Assembly (NCBI RefSeq): GCF_029714325.1
Contig: NZ_CP121666.1
Location: forward strand, 3,410,001-3,474,000
Length of the DNA stretch: 64,000 bases
Direction of reading: 5' to 3'
Origin: Bradyrhizobium sp. CB1717
GTDB lineage: Bacteria; Pseudomonadota; Alphaproteobacteria; Rhizobiales; Xanthobacteraceae
Positions 24,803 through 34,355 of this stretch are shown one piece after another. The notes below the pieces were generated by a model, which saw nothing but the letters and a program-made list of their open reading frames with translations, was not told where the DNA came from and did not search any database. Position 1 is the first letter of the stretch; every line of letters starts with the position of its first letter. The position numbers were made by a program, and so were the translations under genes.

Positions 24803-26599
24803 CTACAGGCAGCCGCCCCTGTTACGCTCGGGGCAGAGCCGAAACGCGCTCGACAGCGTGAACAGGAAGCGCGGGCTGCGGCGTTCATTGTCCGGCGCCC
24901 GGTAGCTCAAGGGGACGGCCACGCCGAGATCGGCCTGGAGGTCGTCCCACAGGAAGAAGCGCACACCGGCTCCGGCTGACGTCAGCGACAGGCCGTCGCT
25001 CAGCCTGTAACCGTCGTTCCAGACTGCGCCAGCGTCGCCGAAGGCGTAGAGCTGGTAGCCGCTCCAGTAGCGGAAATTGAGCTTCTGGTCGAACCGCAGC
25101 TCGAGCGAGCCGGCAAGACCGTTGTCGCCGCTGATCTCGGCTGCGCCATAGCCCCGGCCGAAGGCGGCGCCGCCGAGGTAGAATTGCTGCGAGGTGAACA
25201 GCGGCCGCGATGCCGTCTGGCTCGCCGCGGAAAGCTTGAGCGACCAGACGTCGTTGAGCACCTGATAGCGCGTGAACCAAAGGTTCAGCACCGAAAAGTT
25301 CGACGAGGCGCCGTCGCGCGATAGCAGATCGTCGTCGAAATGTGAGGCGCCGAAGACGTCGAGGCCCTGGCGGTAGGTCAGCGTCGCGAAGTTGGTGCCG
25401 CCGAAGCGATCCTGGAGCCGGTAGTCGGCGGTCAGGCTCGCGGTCCTGATGTGGTCGTTGTACCAGGGGCCGTACAGGTCATGCTCCGACACGTTGCTGA
25501 AGGTCCCGGCCAGGGTCAGCGTCAGCGCCGAGGATTGCGACATGAAGGGCACCGTGCTCGCCCGCACCTCGAAAGCTTCGGTCGTGGTGATGTCGCTGTC
25601 GAGGCGGCGGGCGTCGCCCGGCCGGACCGCGCTGTAGAGGACGGACGCGCCGAGCCGCACGCCGTCGACGCCGACGGGCGCGTCATAGGACAGCCGGGCA
25701 AAGCCGAGCTCGCGCGGGTCGTTGGCAATGGTCGACAGGTTGACCGCCAGCGTATCGCCGGGCGCAAGGTAGGAGTTGAACGCGCCCGTCGCGTAGGTCT
25801 GCCATGGACCGACCGAGGACGAGCCGAGATTGTCCAGGCCAAACGACGAGAAGACGTGCCATGTCTTCAAATAAACGATGAGGCGGAAACGGCCGGTCGT
25901 ACCGCCGATCTCCTCCAGCGCGGTATCGGTGATCCGGACGCCGGGCCTGCCGTTGATGAGGAAGAGCTGGCGTTCGAGCGTTGCCAGCTGCGACGGCTGC
26001 TCGGCCAGAACCGGCCCAAGCATCGGCCTCACGCCGAACTGCTCGGCGCCGTCGCCTTTCAGCTCGGCCTGCACGATGGCGCCTTCGATCACCTGGATCC
26101 GGACGCGGCCATCGGCAATGTCTTGCGGCGGCACGATGGCCCGGCTCAGATGGAAACCATCGGCCCGATAGAGGTCGCTGATCGCGCCGGCGATCGCGGC
26201 GAGGTCGGCCTGCGAGACCTTCTTGCCGAGATAGGGTTGATAGACCGCGGCGATACGATCGCGAGGGATGGCATGAGCACCGGTGACGCTGATGTCGCGC
26301 AGGACAAATTGGGGCTTGGTGTCGCCGCCGGTGTTGGTTTGGCCGACGGTCGGAAGCTTGACCGGGGGACGGTTCAGCGTTTCCCGCTCGGTTTGGTTTT
26401 CAAAGTATTTCTCGGGCTGGCGAGGATCGAAACCCGGCTGGTTCGCCTGTTGTGCGAAGGCTTGCGGAACTCCCGCAAAAATCGGTACCAGCAACGCCAA
26501 TGCGGTAACGAAATGCCGCTTCTCAACGCGCGCAACAAACCTGTCTCCGTAGTTTGACGGAGTGGTTGCCGCGGGGCGGTAAAGGTTCGTTAGCCGCAT
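24803..26599 (-). CDS. TpsB outer-membrane transporter (ShlB/FhaC/HecB family)
   Basis: 598 residues. A long signal peptide is cut after AFA (residue 49). A POTRA_2 region follows (about 97-180, FVLRDISVTGAHAI to VIEGAIVQ), then a beta-barrel to the end with the family GRGYG motif at 481 (ISGDNGLAGSLELRF after it). TpsB proteins export one TpsA partner across the outer membrane. No TpsA-like giant adhesin is in the window; the divergent neighbour is an exported FecR-domain protein with a low-complexity tail. The C-terminus is odd: after LSSAF, where a barrel normally ends in an aromatic residue, there are 12 more residues with two Cys. Confidence 0.85.
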   Translation of the reverse strand: MRLTNLYRPAATTPSNYGDRFVARVEKRHFVTALALLVPIFAGVPQAFAQQANQPGFDPRQPEKYFENQTERETLNRPPVKLPTVGQTNTGGDTKPQFVLRDISVTGAHAIPRDRIAAVYQPYLGKKVSQADLAAIAGAISDLYRADGFHLSRAIVPPQDIADGRVRIQVIEGAIVQAELKGDGAEQFGVRPMLGPVLAEQPSQLATLERQLFLINGRPGVRITDTALEEIGGTTGRFRLIVYLKTWHVFSSFGLDNLGSSSVGPWQTYATGAFNSYLAPGDTLAVNLSTIANDPRELGFARLSYDAPVGVDGVRLGASVLYSAVRPGDARRLDSDITTTEAFEVRASTVPFMSQSSALTLTLAGTFSNVSEHDLYGPWYNDHIRTASLTADYRLQDRFGGTNFATLTYRQGLDVFGASHFDDDLLSRDGASSNFSVLNLWFTRYQVLNDVWSLKLSAASQTASRPLFTSQQFYLGGAAFGRGYGAAEISGDNGLAGSLELRFDQKLNFRYWSGYQLYAFGDAGAVWNDGYRLSDGLSLTSAGAGVRFFLWDDLQADLGVAVPLSYRAPDNERRSPRFLFTLSSAFRLCPERNRGGCL

Positions 26600-26729
26600 G
26601 ATTTTTCATAGGTTTTTATGGTCAATGAATGGTTAATGCGGCAGTTCCACTGACCTCTTCCTGCTAATCCTCTCTTGAGTCATTTTGGATACGCCTCAGG
26701 TCCGGCTGTCACGGGGACTGAGGATCGTC
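26600..26729. promoter_or_regulatory. Divergent promoter region of TpsB and FecR genes
   Basis: 130 bases, AT-rich compared with both genes, holding both promoters. Nothing more specific can be assigned. Confidence 0.4.
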
Positions 26730-27971
26730 ATGCTCGGCAGAATTGGAATGCGGTGCGCCTTCATGGCGGCGCTGACCCTGGGAATGGCTTCCGGTGCGTT
26801 CGCCGCGGACGATGGCGTCTGGTCGGTCAGCAAGGCCACCGGTGAGGTCTGGGTTGCGACCGACGGTGCGCAACAGGTCTCGCTGAACCAGGAAAGGACC
26901 CTCAAGCCCGGCAACACTATCCGCACCGGACGCAATGGCCGGGTGCTGCTCGTCCGCGGCGAGGAGACGATCCTGATCTCGCCCAATTCCGTTGTGGGCT
27001 TACCTGCCGAGAAGAAGGACGGGCTTTCGACCACCATCATCCAGCAGGCGGGTTCGATCCTGCTCGAAGTCGAGAAGCGCAACGTCAAGCATTTCGAGGT
27101 CGAGACGCCTTATCTCGCCGCCGTCGTCAAGGGAACGCAGTTCAGCGTCACGGTGGGTGCGGGCAGCACCAAGGTCGGCGTGCTCCGCGGCCAGGTCGAG
27201 GTCTCCGACTTCAAGACCGGACAGATCGCACAAGTCATGCCGGGACAATCGGCTACCGCCTTCGAGCATGGCAAGCCCGGGCTCAGCCTGGGCGGCAGCG
27301 GCACCTTCAATCCGATCGAGCATGGCAAGCCGCGCGCCTCGACGATCGAGCGACTCCCAGTCCCGAAATCGGGATTGTCGGCGCCGCGCAACGCGGCGAA
27401 CGGCCAGGCGATCCACGCGCTCGGTCCGATCGACAAGGGGACCAAGGCAGCGGGCGCGTCGATGCAATCGCATCAGGCGGCCGGAGGCCAGGCGCCCAGG
27501 GCTGGCGTCGTGCGGATCTCGAGCTCGCTCGGCGAGGTCAAGCTGAATGTCCACAAGGTGACGAAGGGCCTTGCCCACGGAGCGGTGGCAACGGGGCGCG
27601 TGCGCAACGCAAATTCCAGCACAGGTACCAGCACAGCTACGGTGTGGAGCGACAGCTCGTCGAACACCACCACCACAGCCTCCAACAGCTCCACCGTGAC
27701 GGCGGTCGTCGCGAGCAGCAGCGCGTCAACGGCCAGCGCCACGTCGACGTCGTCGGGTGCGACGACGACCGTTGCGACCACTGCCGGGTCGAGCGGCAAC
27801 GTGTCCACCGGAACTTCCGGGACCGGAAGCAGTGGGACGGGTGCGACCGGCAACGGAAGCGGCGGCACCGGCAACAATGGCAACAACGGTAACAGTGGCA
27901 ACAACGGCCACAACGGAAATGGCAATAACGGCCACCACTACGGTTGGTACTGGGGCAGAGGCCACCACTAG
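26730..27971 (+). CDS. Exported FecR-domain protein with low-complexity tail
   Basis: 413 residues. A signal peptide ends SGAFA (residue 25). A FecR domain follows (about 28-190; WSVSKATGEVWV, LKPGNTIRTGRNGRVLLV, FEVETPYLAAVVKGTQFSV). Then a spacer with a twice-repeated EHGKP motif, and from about 290 a tail of Ser/Thr then Gly/Asn repeats ending in a His/Trp/Tyr/Arg segment (HHYGWYWGRGHH). Its domain is periplasmic or extracellular, not the cytoplasmic FecR signal transducer. The ATG at 26730 follows TGAGGATCGTC. The next gene is the CHASE2 protein, 62 bases on. Confidence 0.8.
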   Translation: MLGRIGMRCAFMAALTLGMASGAFAADDGVWSVSKATGEVWVATDGAQQVSLNQERTLKPGNTIRTGRNGRVLLVRGEETILISPNSVVGLPAEKKDGLSTTIIQQAGSILLEVEKRNVKHFEVETPYLAAVVKGTQFSVTVGAGSTKVGVLRGQVEVSDFKTGQIAQVMPGQSATAFEHGKPGLSLGGSGTFNPIEHGKPRASTIERLPVPKSGLSAPRNAANGQAIHALGPIDKGTKAAGASMQSHQAAGGQAPRAGVVRISSSLGEVKLNVHKVTKGLAHGAVATGRVRNANSSTGTSTATVWSDSSSNTTTTASNSSTVTAVVASSSASTASATSTSSGATTTVATTAGSSGNVSTGTSGTGSSGTGATGNGSGGTGNNGNNGNSGNNGHNGNGNNGHHYGWYWGRGHH

Positions 27972-28033
27972 GACCGTACAGTCGGCACAGGGGGAGCACT
28001 CGGCGGCAAGTGCCGTCGGTGCAGGGGAGCAAA

Positions 28034-30772
28034 GTGAAACGCTATCGACCGCATATTCTCGTCGTGATCGCGCTTGCGGTCGTGCTGTCCACGGGGTGGC
28101 ATGCTTCGCTTCGCAATGCGCTCACCGATCTGCGGTTCGCCTGGCAGTCGCGTGCGGCGAGCGGCAATGTCGTCGTGGTCGCCATCGACGCGCCGTCGAT
28201 CGACCAGGTCGGGGTGTGGCCCTGGCCGCGCCGGCTGCACGCCGAGCTGTTGCACAGGCTCGAGGCGGCGGGAGTGCAAGACGTCGCCTTCGACGTTGAC
28301 TTCAGCACGCCATCGGATCCGGTCTCCGACGAGGCCTTCGTCAAGGCGCTTCGGGACGTCGGCGGTTCGACGATCCTGCCGTCCTTCAGGCAACCGACGG
28401 CACATGGTGGCGCGGTTCACCTCAATCGCCCCCTCAAGCCGTTCAGCAACCAGTCGTGGCCGGCCCTCGTCAATGTTGCGGTCGAATCCGACGGGTTGGT
28501 TCGTCGTTATCCGTTCGGTGAGAAATTCGGCGATGCCCTGATGCCGTCCATGGCCGTCGTGTTGGCAGGACAGGACGCCAGCCGGAGACCGCCTTTCCTG
28601 ATCGACTTCAGTATTCAGGCGGCGTCCATTCCGCGCGTCTCCTATGTCGAGGTGATCCGCGGCGATACTGCGACTCTCGACAAGCTCAGGGACAAGAAGA
28701 TCATCGTCGGCGCCACGGCGCTCGAGCTCGGCGACCGGTTCAGCGTTCCAAATGGCGGCATTGTCTCGGGGCCCGTGCTTCAGGCATTGGCGGCGGAATC
28801 GATCCTCCAGAACCGGACGCTGCGCTGGACCTCCGACATCGGTATGATCCTGGGCCTCGGCGCAATCTGCCTGATGATGATGTATTCGTGGCGCCGCTTC
28901 GCACCGGGCGTTCGCGTCGCAATCCTCGTCACGGCCGGGGCGGCCGTCGAGCTGACCGCGGTTCTCGTGCAGGCAAGATGGCCCCTCGTCATCGACACGT
29001 CGCTGTTCCACATTGCGATCATCGCCTATCTGACCGCGATCGCGCTCGACGAGATCGATTTCCGCAGCCTGTTGGGGCGCATCGCCGAAAGCCGCTTTCA
29101 TCGCATCGCGATGTCGCTCGGCGATGGTCTCGTCTGCACCGACGCGGAGCACCGGATCACGGTCTGGAATCCCGGCGCGAGCGCGATCTTCGGCTACATG
29201 CCGGCCGAGATCATTGGCCGGCCGTTCGAAACCCTTTGTGCTGTGCCGGCGAACGGCGCGGCGAGGCCGTCGATGGGCGATGCCGCCCGTCAGGCGCTAC
29301 TGGTTCCGGGCGGGGCCGTCGTCGTCGAGTTCGAAGGCCGGCGCAAGAATGGCGAGACCTTCGCCGTCGAGGCGAGCTTCTCCGGCTGGCAGGGAACGGA
29401 TGGCTTCCAGTACGGCGCGATCCTGCGCGACATTTCGGTCCGCAAGCGCGAGGCCGAACGCGTCAGATATCTGGCCGAGCATGACGCGCTGACGGGGCTG
29501 GCCAATCGCAACATGCTGCACGCGGGCCTCACCGGTCTGATCACGGCGGCGGAGCGGCGGTCTTCCGACGTCGCGCTGCTCGTGCTCGGGCTCGACGGCT
29601 TCCAGCAGATCAACGACATGCTCGGACATTCGGCCGGCGACCTCGTGCTGCGGGCCGTTGCCGAGCGTCTCAGCAACGAAGTCGATGGCAAGGCGATCGT
29701 CGCCCGGCTGAGCGGGGACGAATTCGCCATCGCGCTCGACTGTGCGGAAGTCGGCGAGCCGATTGCTGCATTCGCCGAGCGGATCGCGCGCGCGTTCGAA
29801 GCGCCGCTCGTCACGGGCACACGACAGCACCGCGTTCGGATCAGCATCGGCGTTGCCGTCTATCCCGACGGTGGACACACTGCGGACGACCTCCTGGGCA
29901 ACGGCCATCTGGCGCTGAGCCGCGCGAAGGCGACGCGGCGCGGCAGTCACGTGATCTTCGAAAGCACGATCAGGCAGGAGCTCGAGAACCGGCTGACGCT
30001 GGAGAGCGAATTGGCGCTCGCCGCGGATCGCGGCGAGTTCGAGCTGTTCTACCAGCCCCAGGTTCGTTTGGTCGACGGCAGCCTGCTCGGAGCCGAAGCG
30101 CTCATCCGCTGGCGGCATCCCGTGCGCGGTTACGTCTCGCCCGGCGAGTTCATGCCGGTGGTCAATACCTCGGCGCTATCAGAGCGGATCGCGAGCTGGG
30201 TCATGGAAACCGCCTGTCGGCAGGCGCGTGCGTGGGAATTGTCCGGCAACAGCGTACGCGTTGCGATCAATCTCTCGCCCTCTCAGCTCGACTCCGGCGA
30301 CCTCGCGCATTCGGTTGCGGAGCTGCTCAAGGCGACGGGGCTCACGCCCTCGCTGCTCGAACTCGAGGTCACCGAAGATATCCTGCTGCATGACGAAGGC
30401 CGCGTGCTCGACATGTTCAAGCGGATCCAGCAGCTCGGCGTCCGCGTGCTGTTCGACGATTTCGGCACCGGTTACGCGAGCTTGAGCTATCTGAAGAAGT
30501 TTCCGCTCGACGGGCTCAAGATCGACCGCTCATTCGTGCTCGATCTGCTTGCCGATTCCGACGACGCCGCGATCGTCGGCTCGACCATCGGCCTCAGCAA
30601 GCAGCTCGGGCTCACGGTCGTGGCCGAAGGCATCGAGAACCGGGCCACGGCTGATTTCCTCGTCAGCATGGGGTGCGAGGAAGGACAGGGCTATTTCTTC
30701 GGCCGTCCGGTGCCTGTTGCGGCATTCGAGAAGCAATTCCAGCCTGGGTACGAAGCCGTCAGCGCTGCCTGA
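28034..30772 (+). CDS. CHASE2-PAS-GGDEF-EAL membrane signalling protein
   Basis: 912 residues starting at GTG with GGGGAG upstream; the frame upstream of it overlaps the FecR gene and is not used. TM1 is about 8-22, the periplasmic CHASE2 domain 30-265, and three further TM segments lie at about 268-338. A PAS domain spans 350-470. The GGDEF domain (475-640) has active-site SGDEF at 560-564 and no RxxD inhibitory site at the usual position. The EAL domain (655-900) has EAL at 688-690, DDFGTG 808-813, KID 829-831, E865 and Q885, all catalytic positions kept. It should hydrolyse, and perhaps also make, c-di-GMP in response to a periplasmic signal. Confidence 0.9.
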   Translation: MKRYRPHILVVIALAVVLSTGWHASLRNALTDLRFAWQSRAASGNVVVVAIDAPSIDQVGVWPWPRRLHAELLHRLEAAGVQDVAFDVDFSTPSDPVSDEAFVKALRDVGGSTILPSFRQPTAHGGAVHLNRPLKPFSNQSWPALVNVAVESDGLVRRYPFGEKFGDALMPSMAVVLAGQDASRRPPFLIDFSIQAASIPRVSYVEVIRGDTATLDKLRDKKIIVGATALELGDRFSVPNGGIVSGPVLQALAAESILQNRTLRWTSDIGMILGLGAICLMMMYSWRRFAPGVRVAILVTAGAAVELTAVLVQARWPLVIDTSLFHIAIIAYLTAIALDEIDFRSLLGRIAESRFHRIAMSLGDGLVCTDAEHRITVWNPGASAIFGYMPAEIIGRPFETLCAVPANGAARPSMGDAARQALLVPGGAVVVEFEGRRKNGETFAVEASFSGWQGTDGFQYGAILRDISVRKREAERVRYLAEHDALTGLANRNMLHAGLTGLITAAERRSSDVALLVLGLDGFQQINDMLGHSAGDLVLRAVAERLSNEVDGKAIVARLSGDEFAIALDCAEVGEPIAAFAERIARAFEAPLVTGTRQHRVRISIGVAVYPDGGHTADDLLGNGHLALSRAKATRRGSHVIFESTIRQELENRLTLESELALAADRGEFELFYQPQVRLVDGSLLGAEALIRWRHPVRGYVSPGEFMPVVNTSALSERIASWVMETACRQARAWELSGNSVRVAINLSPSQLDSGDLAHSVAELLKATGLTPSLLELEVTEDILLHDEGRVLDMFKRIQQLGVRVLFDDFGTGYASLSYLKKFPLDGLKIDRSFVLDLLADSDDAAIVGSTIGLSKQLGLTVVAEGIENRATADFLVSMGCEEGQGYFFGRPVPVAAFEKQFQPGYEAVSAA

Positions 30773-30788
30773 ACGGGCTCTTTCGATT

Positions 30789-31049
30789 TCAACGCCGGCG
30801 CGCGACGGCAATGCCAAACAGGAAAGCGATGAACAGGCTGGCCAACGGTGCCTCGCGCGTGATGGCCGCAACCGTCGCGAGGGGCCGGCCGGGCTTTCGA
30901 GCTTCGTCAATTGCAGCGGTGAGGCGATCGACCGCGGCGTGCAGGCCGCCCGCAACCTCGCCGATCGTACGCGATACGTCGGTTGCGGCATCGATGGCGC
31001 GCTCGGCCACGCCGGGCTGGGAATCGGGATGCGGTATCTCCGTGCTCAA
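30789..31049 (-). CDS. Small membrane-anchored helical protein (DUF883-like)
   Basis: 86 residues from a TTG start with GGAGGT seven bases upstream. A long amphipathic helix (VAERAIDAATDVSRTIGEVAGGLHAA) is followed by a C-terminal membrane segment (APLASLFIAFLFGIAVARRR). This is the layout of ElaB/YgaM/YqjD (DUF883) inner-membrane proteins that tether ribosomes in E. coli; the match is by architecture only. Confidence 0.55.
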   Translation of the reverse strand: MSTEIPHPDSQPGVAERAIDAATDVSRTIGEVAGGLHAAVDRLTAAIDEARKPGRPLATVAAITREAPLASLFIAFLFGIAVARRR

Positions 31050-31090
31050 GCTTGCGACCTCCAAAACCCGACGAAGCGATGGAGGCCGGC

Positions 31091-31155
31091 ACCTTTGGCT
31101 ATCCGCGCGAGCGCTCGTTCTGAACAGCGGGTCTGACGACCTTTGGCTATCCGCG
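31091..31155. repeat. Pair of 17-base direct repeats
   Basis: ACCTTTGGCTATCCGCG at 31091-31107 and again at 31139-31155, 48 bases apart, in the intergenic region between the DUF883-like gene and arginase. Purpose unknown. Confidence 0.75.
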
Positions 31156-31307
31156 ACAGGCGCCGTAATTGACGGCGGGTACCGGCCTTGGATGGGCAAT
31201 TCGGCGCGCGGGATTTTGTTCCCGTCGACAGGCGGCGATCCCCGTGAAACGACGGATGCGAATCTCTGTTAGGCTGGCACCAGCCTTGCTGTTCTCGGGA
31301 GACGGCC

Positions 31308-32285
31308 GTGACCGATCGGACGATGACGGATCGAGCCCGGCGCATCGCCTTGCTCGGTGCTCCCATCGACATGGGAGCTTCGCAGCGTGGTACGCTGATG
31401 GGCCCCGCTGCGCTGCGCACCGCGGGCCTTGCGACACTGCTCGAAAGCCTGGATCTTGAAGTCGTCGATTACGGCGATCTCTCCGTGGCGGAGGTCGGCG
31501 ACCTCGCTGACAGGCCGCCGGAAAAAGCCAATCACTACCGCGAAATCCAGCGCTGGACGCGCGTGCTGAGCCGCAGAGGCTATGACATCGCGAAAACCGG
31601 TGCGCTGCCGATCTTCCTCGGCGGCGATCACACGCTGTCGATGGGCTCGGTCAATGCCATGGCGCGCCACTGGCAAGAGCGCGGACGGGAGCTTTTCGTG
31701 CTCTGGCTGGACGCGCATGCCGACTACAATACGCCGGAGACGACGATCACGGCGAACATGCACGGCATGTCGGCGGCGTTTCTGTGCGGTGAGCCGGGTC
31801 TCGATGGCCTGCTCGGCGATGACCCGCGCGCGTCGATCGATCCTGATAGACTCGATCTGTTCGGCGCGCGTTCGATCGACAAGCTCGAAAAGGAGCTGAT
31901 GCGCTCGCGCCGGATCAGGGTTGTCGACATGCGACAGATCGACGAATTCGGTGTTGCGGTGCTGATCCGGCGTGTCATCGAACGCGTCAGGGCCTGCAAC
32001 GGCGTGCTGCATGTCAGTTTCGACGTCGACTTCCTCGACCCCTGCGTAGCGCCGGGCGTCGGCACGACGGTGCCGGGCGGGGCGACCTATCGGGAGGCAC
32101 ATCTGATCATGGAGCTGTTGCACGATTCCGGCGTGGTGGGATCGGTCGACATCGTTGAGCTCAATCCTTTCCTCGACGAACGTGGCCGGACCGCGCGCAC
32201 TGCGGTCGAGCTGATCGGCAGCCTGTTCGGTCAGCAGATCACTGATCGGCCCACGCCGAGCAATGCGATTGCTCCGGGCGAGTAA
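31308..32285 (+). CDS. rocF: Arginase
   Basis: 325-residue ureohydrolase converting arginine to ornithine and urea. The binuclear Mn ligands are all present: GGDHTLS, DAHADYN and FDVDFLDP; the substrate segment NMHGMS is also kept. GTG at 31308 follows GGGAG; an ATG five codons later is an alternative. Single gene, cytoplasmic, arginine catabolism for nitrogen. Confidence 0.92.
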   Translation: MTDRTMTDRARRIALLGAPIDMGASQRGTLMGPAALRTAGLATLLESLDLEVVDYGDLSVAEVGDLADRPPEKANHYREIQRWTRVLSRRGYDIAKTGALPIFLGGDHTLSMGSVNAMARHWQERGRELFVLWLDAHADYNTPETTITANMHGMSAAFLCGEPGLDGLLGDDPRASIDPDRLDLFGARSIDKLEKELMRSRRIRVVDMRQIDEFGVAVLIRRVIERVRACNGVLHVSFDVDFLDPCVAPGVGTTVPGGATYREAHLIMELLHDSGVVGSVDIVELNPFLDERGRTARTAVELIGSLFGQQITDRPTPSNAIAPGE

Positions 32286-32449
32286 ATCGAGCCGGGCAGC
32301 GTTTGTGCGCTGCGAGGAAGGAACTGCTCTCGCTGCCGTCCGATTTAGATCAGCTCTGATCGAAATCGCCTGCTTTTGAAACGGCCGCGAATTGCAAATG
32401 CGGCCGTCGGACTGTTTGATGCGGGCTCAGCGCCAGCCGAGGGGCCGCA

Positions 32450-33721
32450 ATGAGCAGCACGACACCTCCCGACGACGATTCCGTGACGACCACGCGCCGT
32501 CGATTTCTGACAGCCGCCACCGCAGCAGCGGGAGGCGCCGTTCTTGGAGCGAACGCTTCCGTTGCCGCAGAGACAGGCAACCTTCCACCCAACGTTCCCG
32601 AATGGATGAAAGCGCCGGGGGAGCCGACGGGAGGTCAGCCCTATGGCGCGCCATCGCCGTTCGAGAAGGGCGTCGTCAGGAACATCTCGAAGTCCCTCAA
32701 GCAATACATCTCCGCGTCCAGCCGGACGCCCTTGCAGGAGCTCGACGGCATCATCACGCCGAACGGGCTGTTCTATGAGCGGCATCATGGCGGCGTTCCG
32801 GCCATCGACCCCGCGCAGCATCGGCTGATGCTGCATGGGCTGGTCGAACGTCCCCTGGTCTTCACGATGGACGATCTCCGGCGCTTTCCGTCGGAGTCGC
32901 GCATCCACTTCCTCGAATGCTCCGGCAATCCCGGCTACACCAGGCCCTATGGCAAGACAGCTTCGGACCTCGTGGGTCTCGTGAGTTGTGCCGAATGGAC
33001 CGGCGTGAGCCTGAAGCTGGTGCTTCAGGAGGCCGGGCTGAAGGCAGAAGCCAAATGGGTGGTCGCGGAAGGGGCGGATGCGGCTGCGCTGACGCGAAGC
33101 ATCCCGATCGAGAAATGTCTCGAGGATGCGATGCTGGTCTACAGCCAGAACGGCGAGCGGCTGCGCCCGCAACAAGGCTATCCGCTGCGGCTGCTCCTGC
33201 CGGGATTCGAAGGCAATATGAGCGTGAAATGGCTGCGCCGTCTGCATGTGACCGCGGAGCCGGTTTATTCGCGCGAGGAAACGTCGAAGTATACCGACCT
33301 GCTGCCCGACGGCACGGCGCGAGAATTCTCCTTCTACATGGAAGCCAAATCGATCATCACCCGTCCCTCCGGCGGTCAGCGCCTGAGCGCCCCGGGCTTT
33401 CACGAGATCACGGGTATCGCCTGGAGCGGGCACGGCAAGATCGCGCGCGTCGAGGTGTCCGTCGACGAGGGGAAGAGCTGGCAGGAGGCTCGTTTGCAGG
33501 AGCCGGTGCTGACGCGCGCCCTGACACGCTTTCGTCTGCCGTGGCGATGGGACGGCCAGCGCGCCGTGATCCAGAGCCGCGCCATTGACGAGACCGGTTA
33601 TGTGCAGCCGACGCTGGCCGAGTTGCTCGCCGTGCGCGGAGAAAACTACTTCTACCACAACAACGCGATCTGGCCCTGGCGCATCGCGGCCGACGGCGAG
33701 GTGACCAATGCGCTGGCGTAA
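32450..33721 (+). CDS. soxC: SoxC-like sulfite/sulfane dehydrogenase, Moco subunit
   Basis: 423 residues. The Tat signal RRRFL (16-20) with a hydrophobic stretch to about residue 40 predicts folded export to the periplasm. The sulfite-oxidase fold has the molybdopterin-coordinating Cys157 (FLECSGNP), and the C-terminal Mo-co dimerisation domain (GIAWSGHGKIARVEVSVDEGKSW) is complete. SoxC with SoxD oxidises sulfane sulfur; close relatives oxidise sulfite. The cytochrome gene overlaps its 3' end by 14 bases. No soxXYZAB genes are nearby, so direct sulfite oxidation is at least as likely as a Sox role. Confidence 0.85.
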   Translation: MSSTTPPDDDSVTTTRRRFLTAATAAAGGAVLGANASVAAETGNLPPNVPEWMKAPGEPTGGQPYGAPSPFEKGVVRNISKSLKQYISASSRTPLQELDGIITPNGLFYERHHGGVPAIDPAQHRLMLHGLVERPLVFTMDDLRRFPSESRIHFLECSGNPGYTRPYGKTASDLVGLVSCAEWTGVSLKLVLQEAGLKAEAKWVVAEGADAAALTRSIPIEKCLEDAMLVYSQNGERLRPQQGYPLRLLLPGFEGNMSVKWLRRLHVTAEPVYSREETSKYTDLLPDGTAREFSFYMEAKSIITRPSGGQRLSAPGFHEITGIAWSGHGKIARVEVSVDEGKSWQEARLQEPVLTRALTRFRLPWRWDGQRAVIQSRAIDETGYVQPTLAELLAVRGENYFYHNNAIWPWRIAADGEVTNALA

Positions 33722-34250
33722 GATTTGCGGAATCGGCTTCGCAATCGGCCTGGGTGCCTTCTCGAGCGGAGCGCAGGCGCAGAGCCCGTACGGCATCGGC
33801 CGACCAGCAACAGCCGCCGAGGTTGCGGGGTGGAATATCGATATCGGACGCGACGGCAGCAATCTTCCTGAGGGAAGCGGCTCGGTCAGCCACGGACGCG
33901 AGGTGTTTGCTCAACAATGTGCCTCGTGCCACGGCGAGAAGGGCGAGGGCGGTTTGGGCGATCGGCTCACCGGCGGGCAGGGCACGATCGGCACGGCCAA
34001 GCCGATCCGCACCGTCGGCAGCTATTGGCCCTATGCCCCGACATTGTTCGACTACATCCGTCGCGCCATGCCGCAGAACGCGCCGCAGTCGCTAAGCGAT
34101 GAGGATGTCTATGCGGTGTCCGCCTTTATCCTGAACCTGAACGGACTGGTGGGAGCGGATGCGATCCTCGATGCGAAATCGCTGGCGGCCGTGAAGATGC
34201 CGAACCGCGACGGATTCGTCGGCGATGCTCGCCCGGATGTGAAACGATGA
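33708..34250 (+). CDS. Monohaem cytochrome c partner (SoxD/SorB-like)
   Basis: 180 residues with a signal peptide ending AQAQ (about residue 25). There is one haem site, C71-C74-H75 (QQCASCHG), and a Met ligand in RRAMPQNAP. It overlaps the SoxC-like gene by 14 bases, so the two products form the electron-accepting pair in the periplasm. Classical SoxD is roughly twice as long with two haems, so this short monohaem form resembles sulfite dehydrogenase partners. Confidence 0.85.
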   Translation: MRWRKICGIGFAIGLGAFSSGAQAQSPYGIGRPATAAEVAGWNIDIGRDGSNLPEGSGSVSHGREVFAQQCASCHGEKGEGGLGDRLTGGQGTIGTAKPIRTVGSYWPYAPTLFDYIRRAMPQNAPQSLSDEDVYAVSAFILNLNGLVGADAILDAKSLAAVKMPNRDGFVGDARPDVKR

Positions 34251-34355
34251 ACGGATCAAGTTCCGAAGGCTGGCGCGGAACTTGCTTAGACCGAATGGGG
34301 AACTCCGAGGGGCACAATTGAATTAACCTGCGATAGGAAAATAGCGGACCCCTCA

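Noticed and set aside
32345..33862. 505-codon minus-strand open frame
   Set aside because: It is the shadow of the SoxC-like gene, which has a Tat signal, Moco Cys and cytochrome partner.
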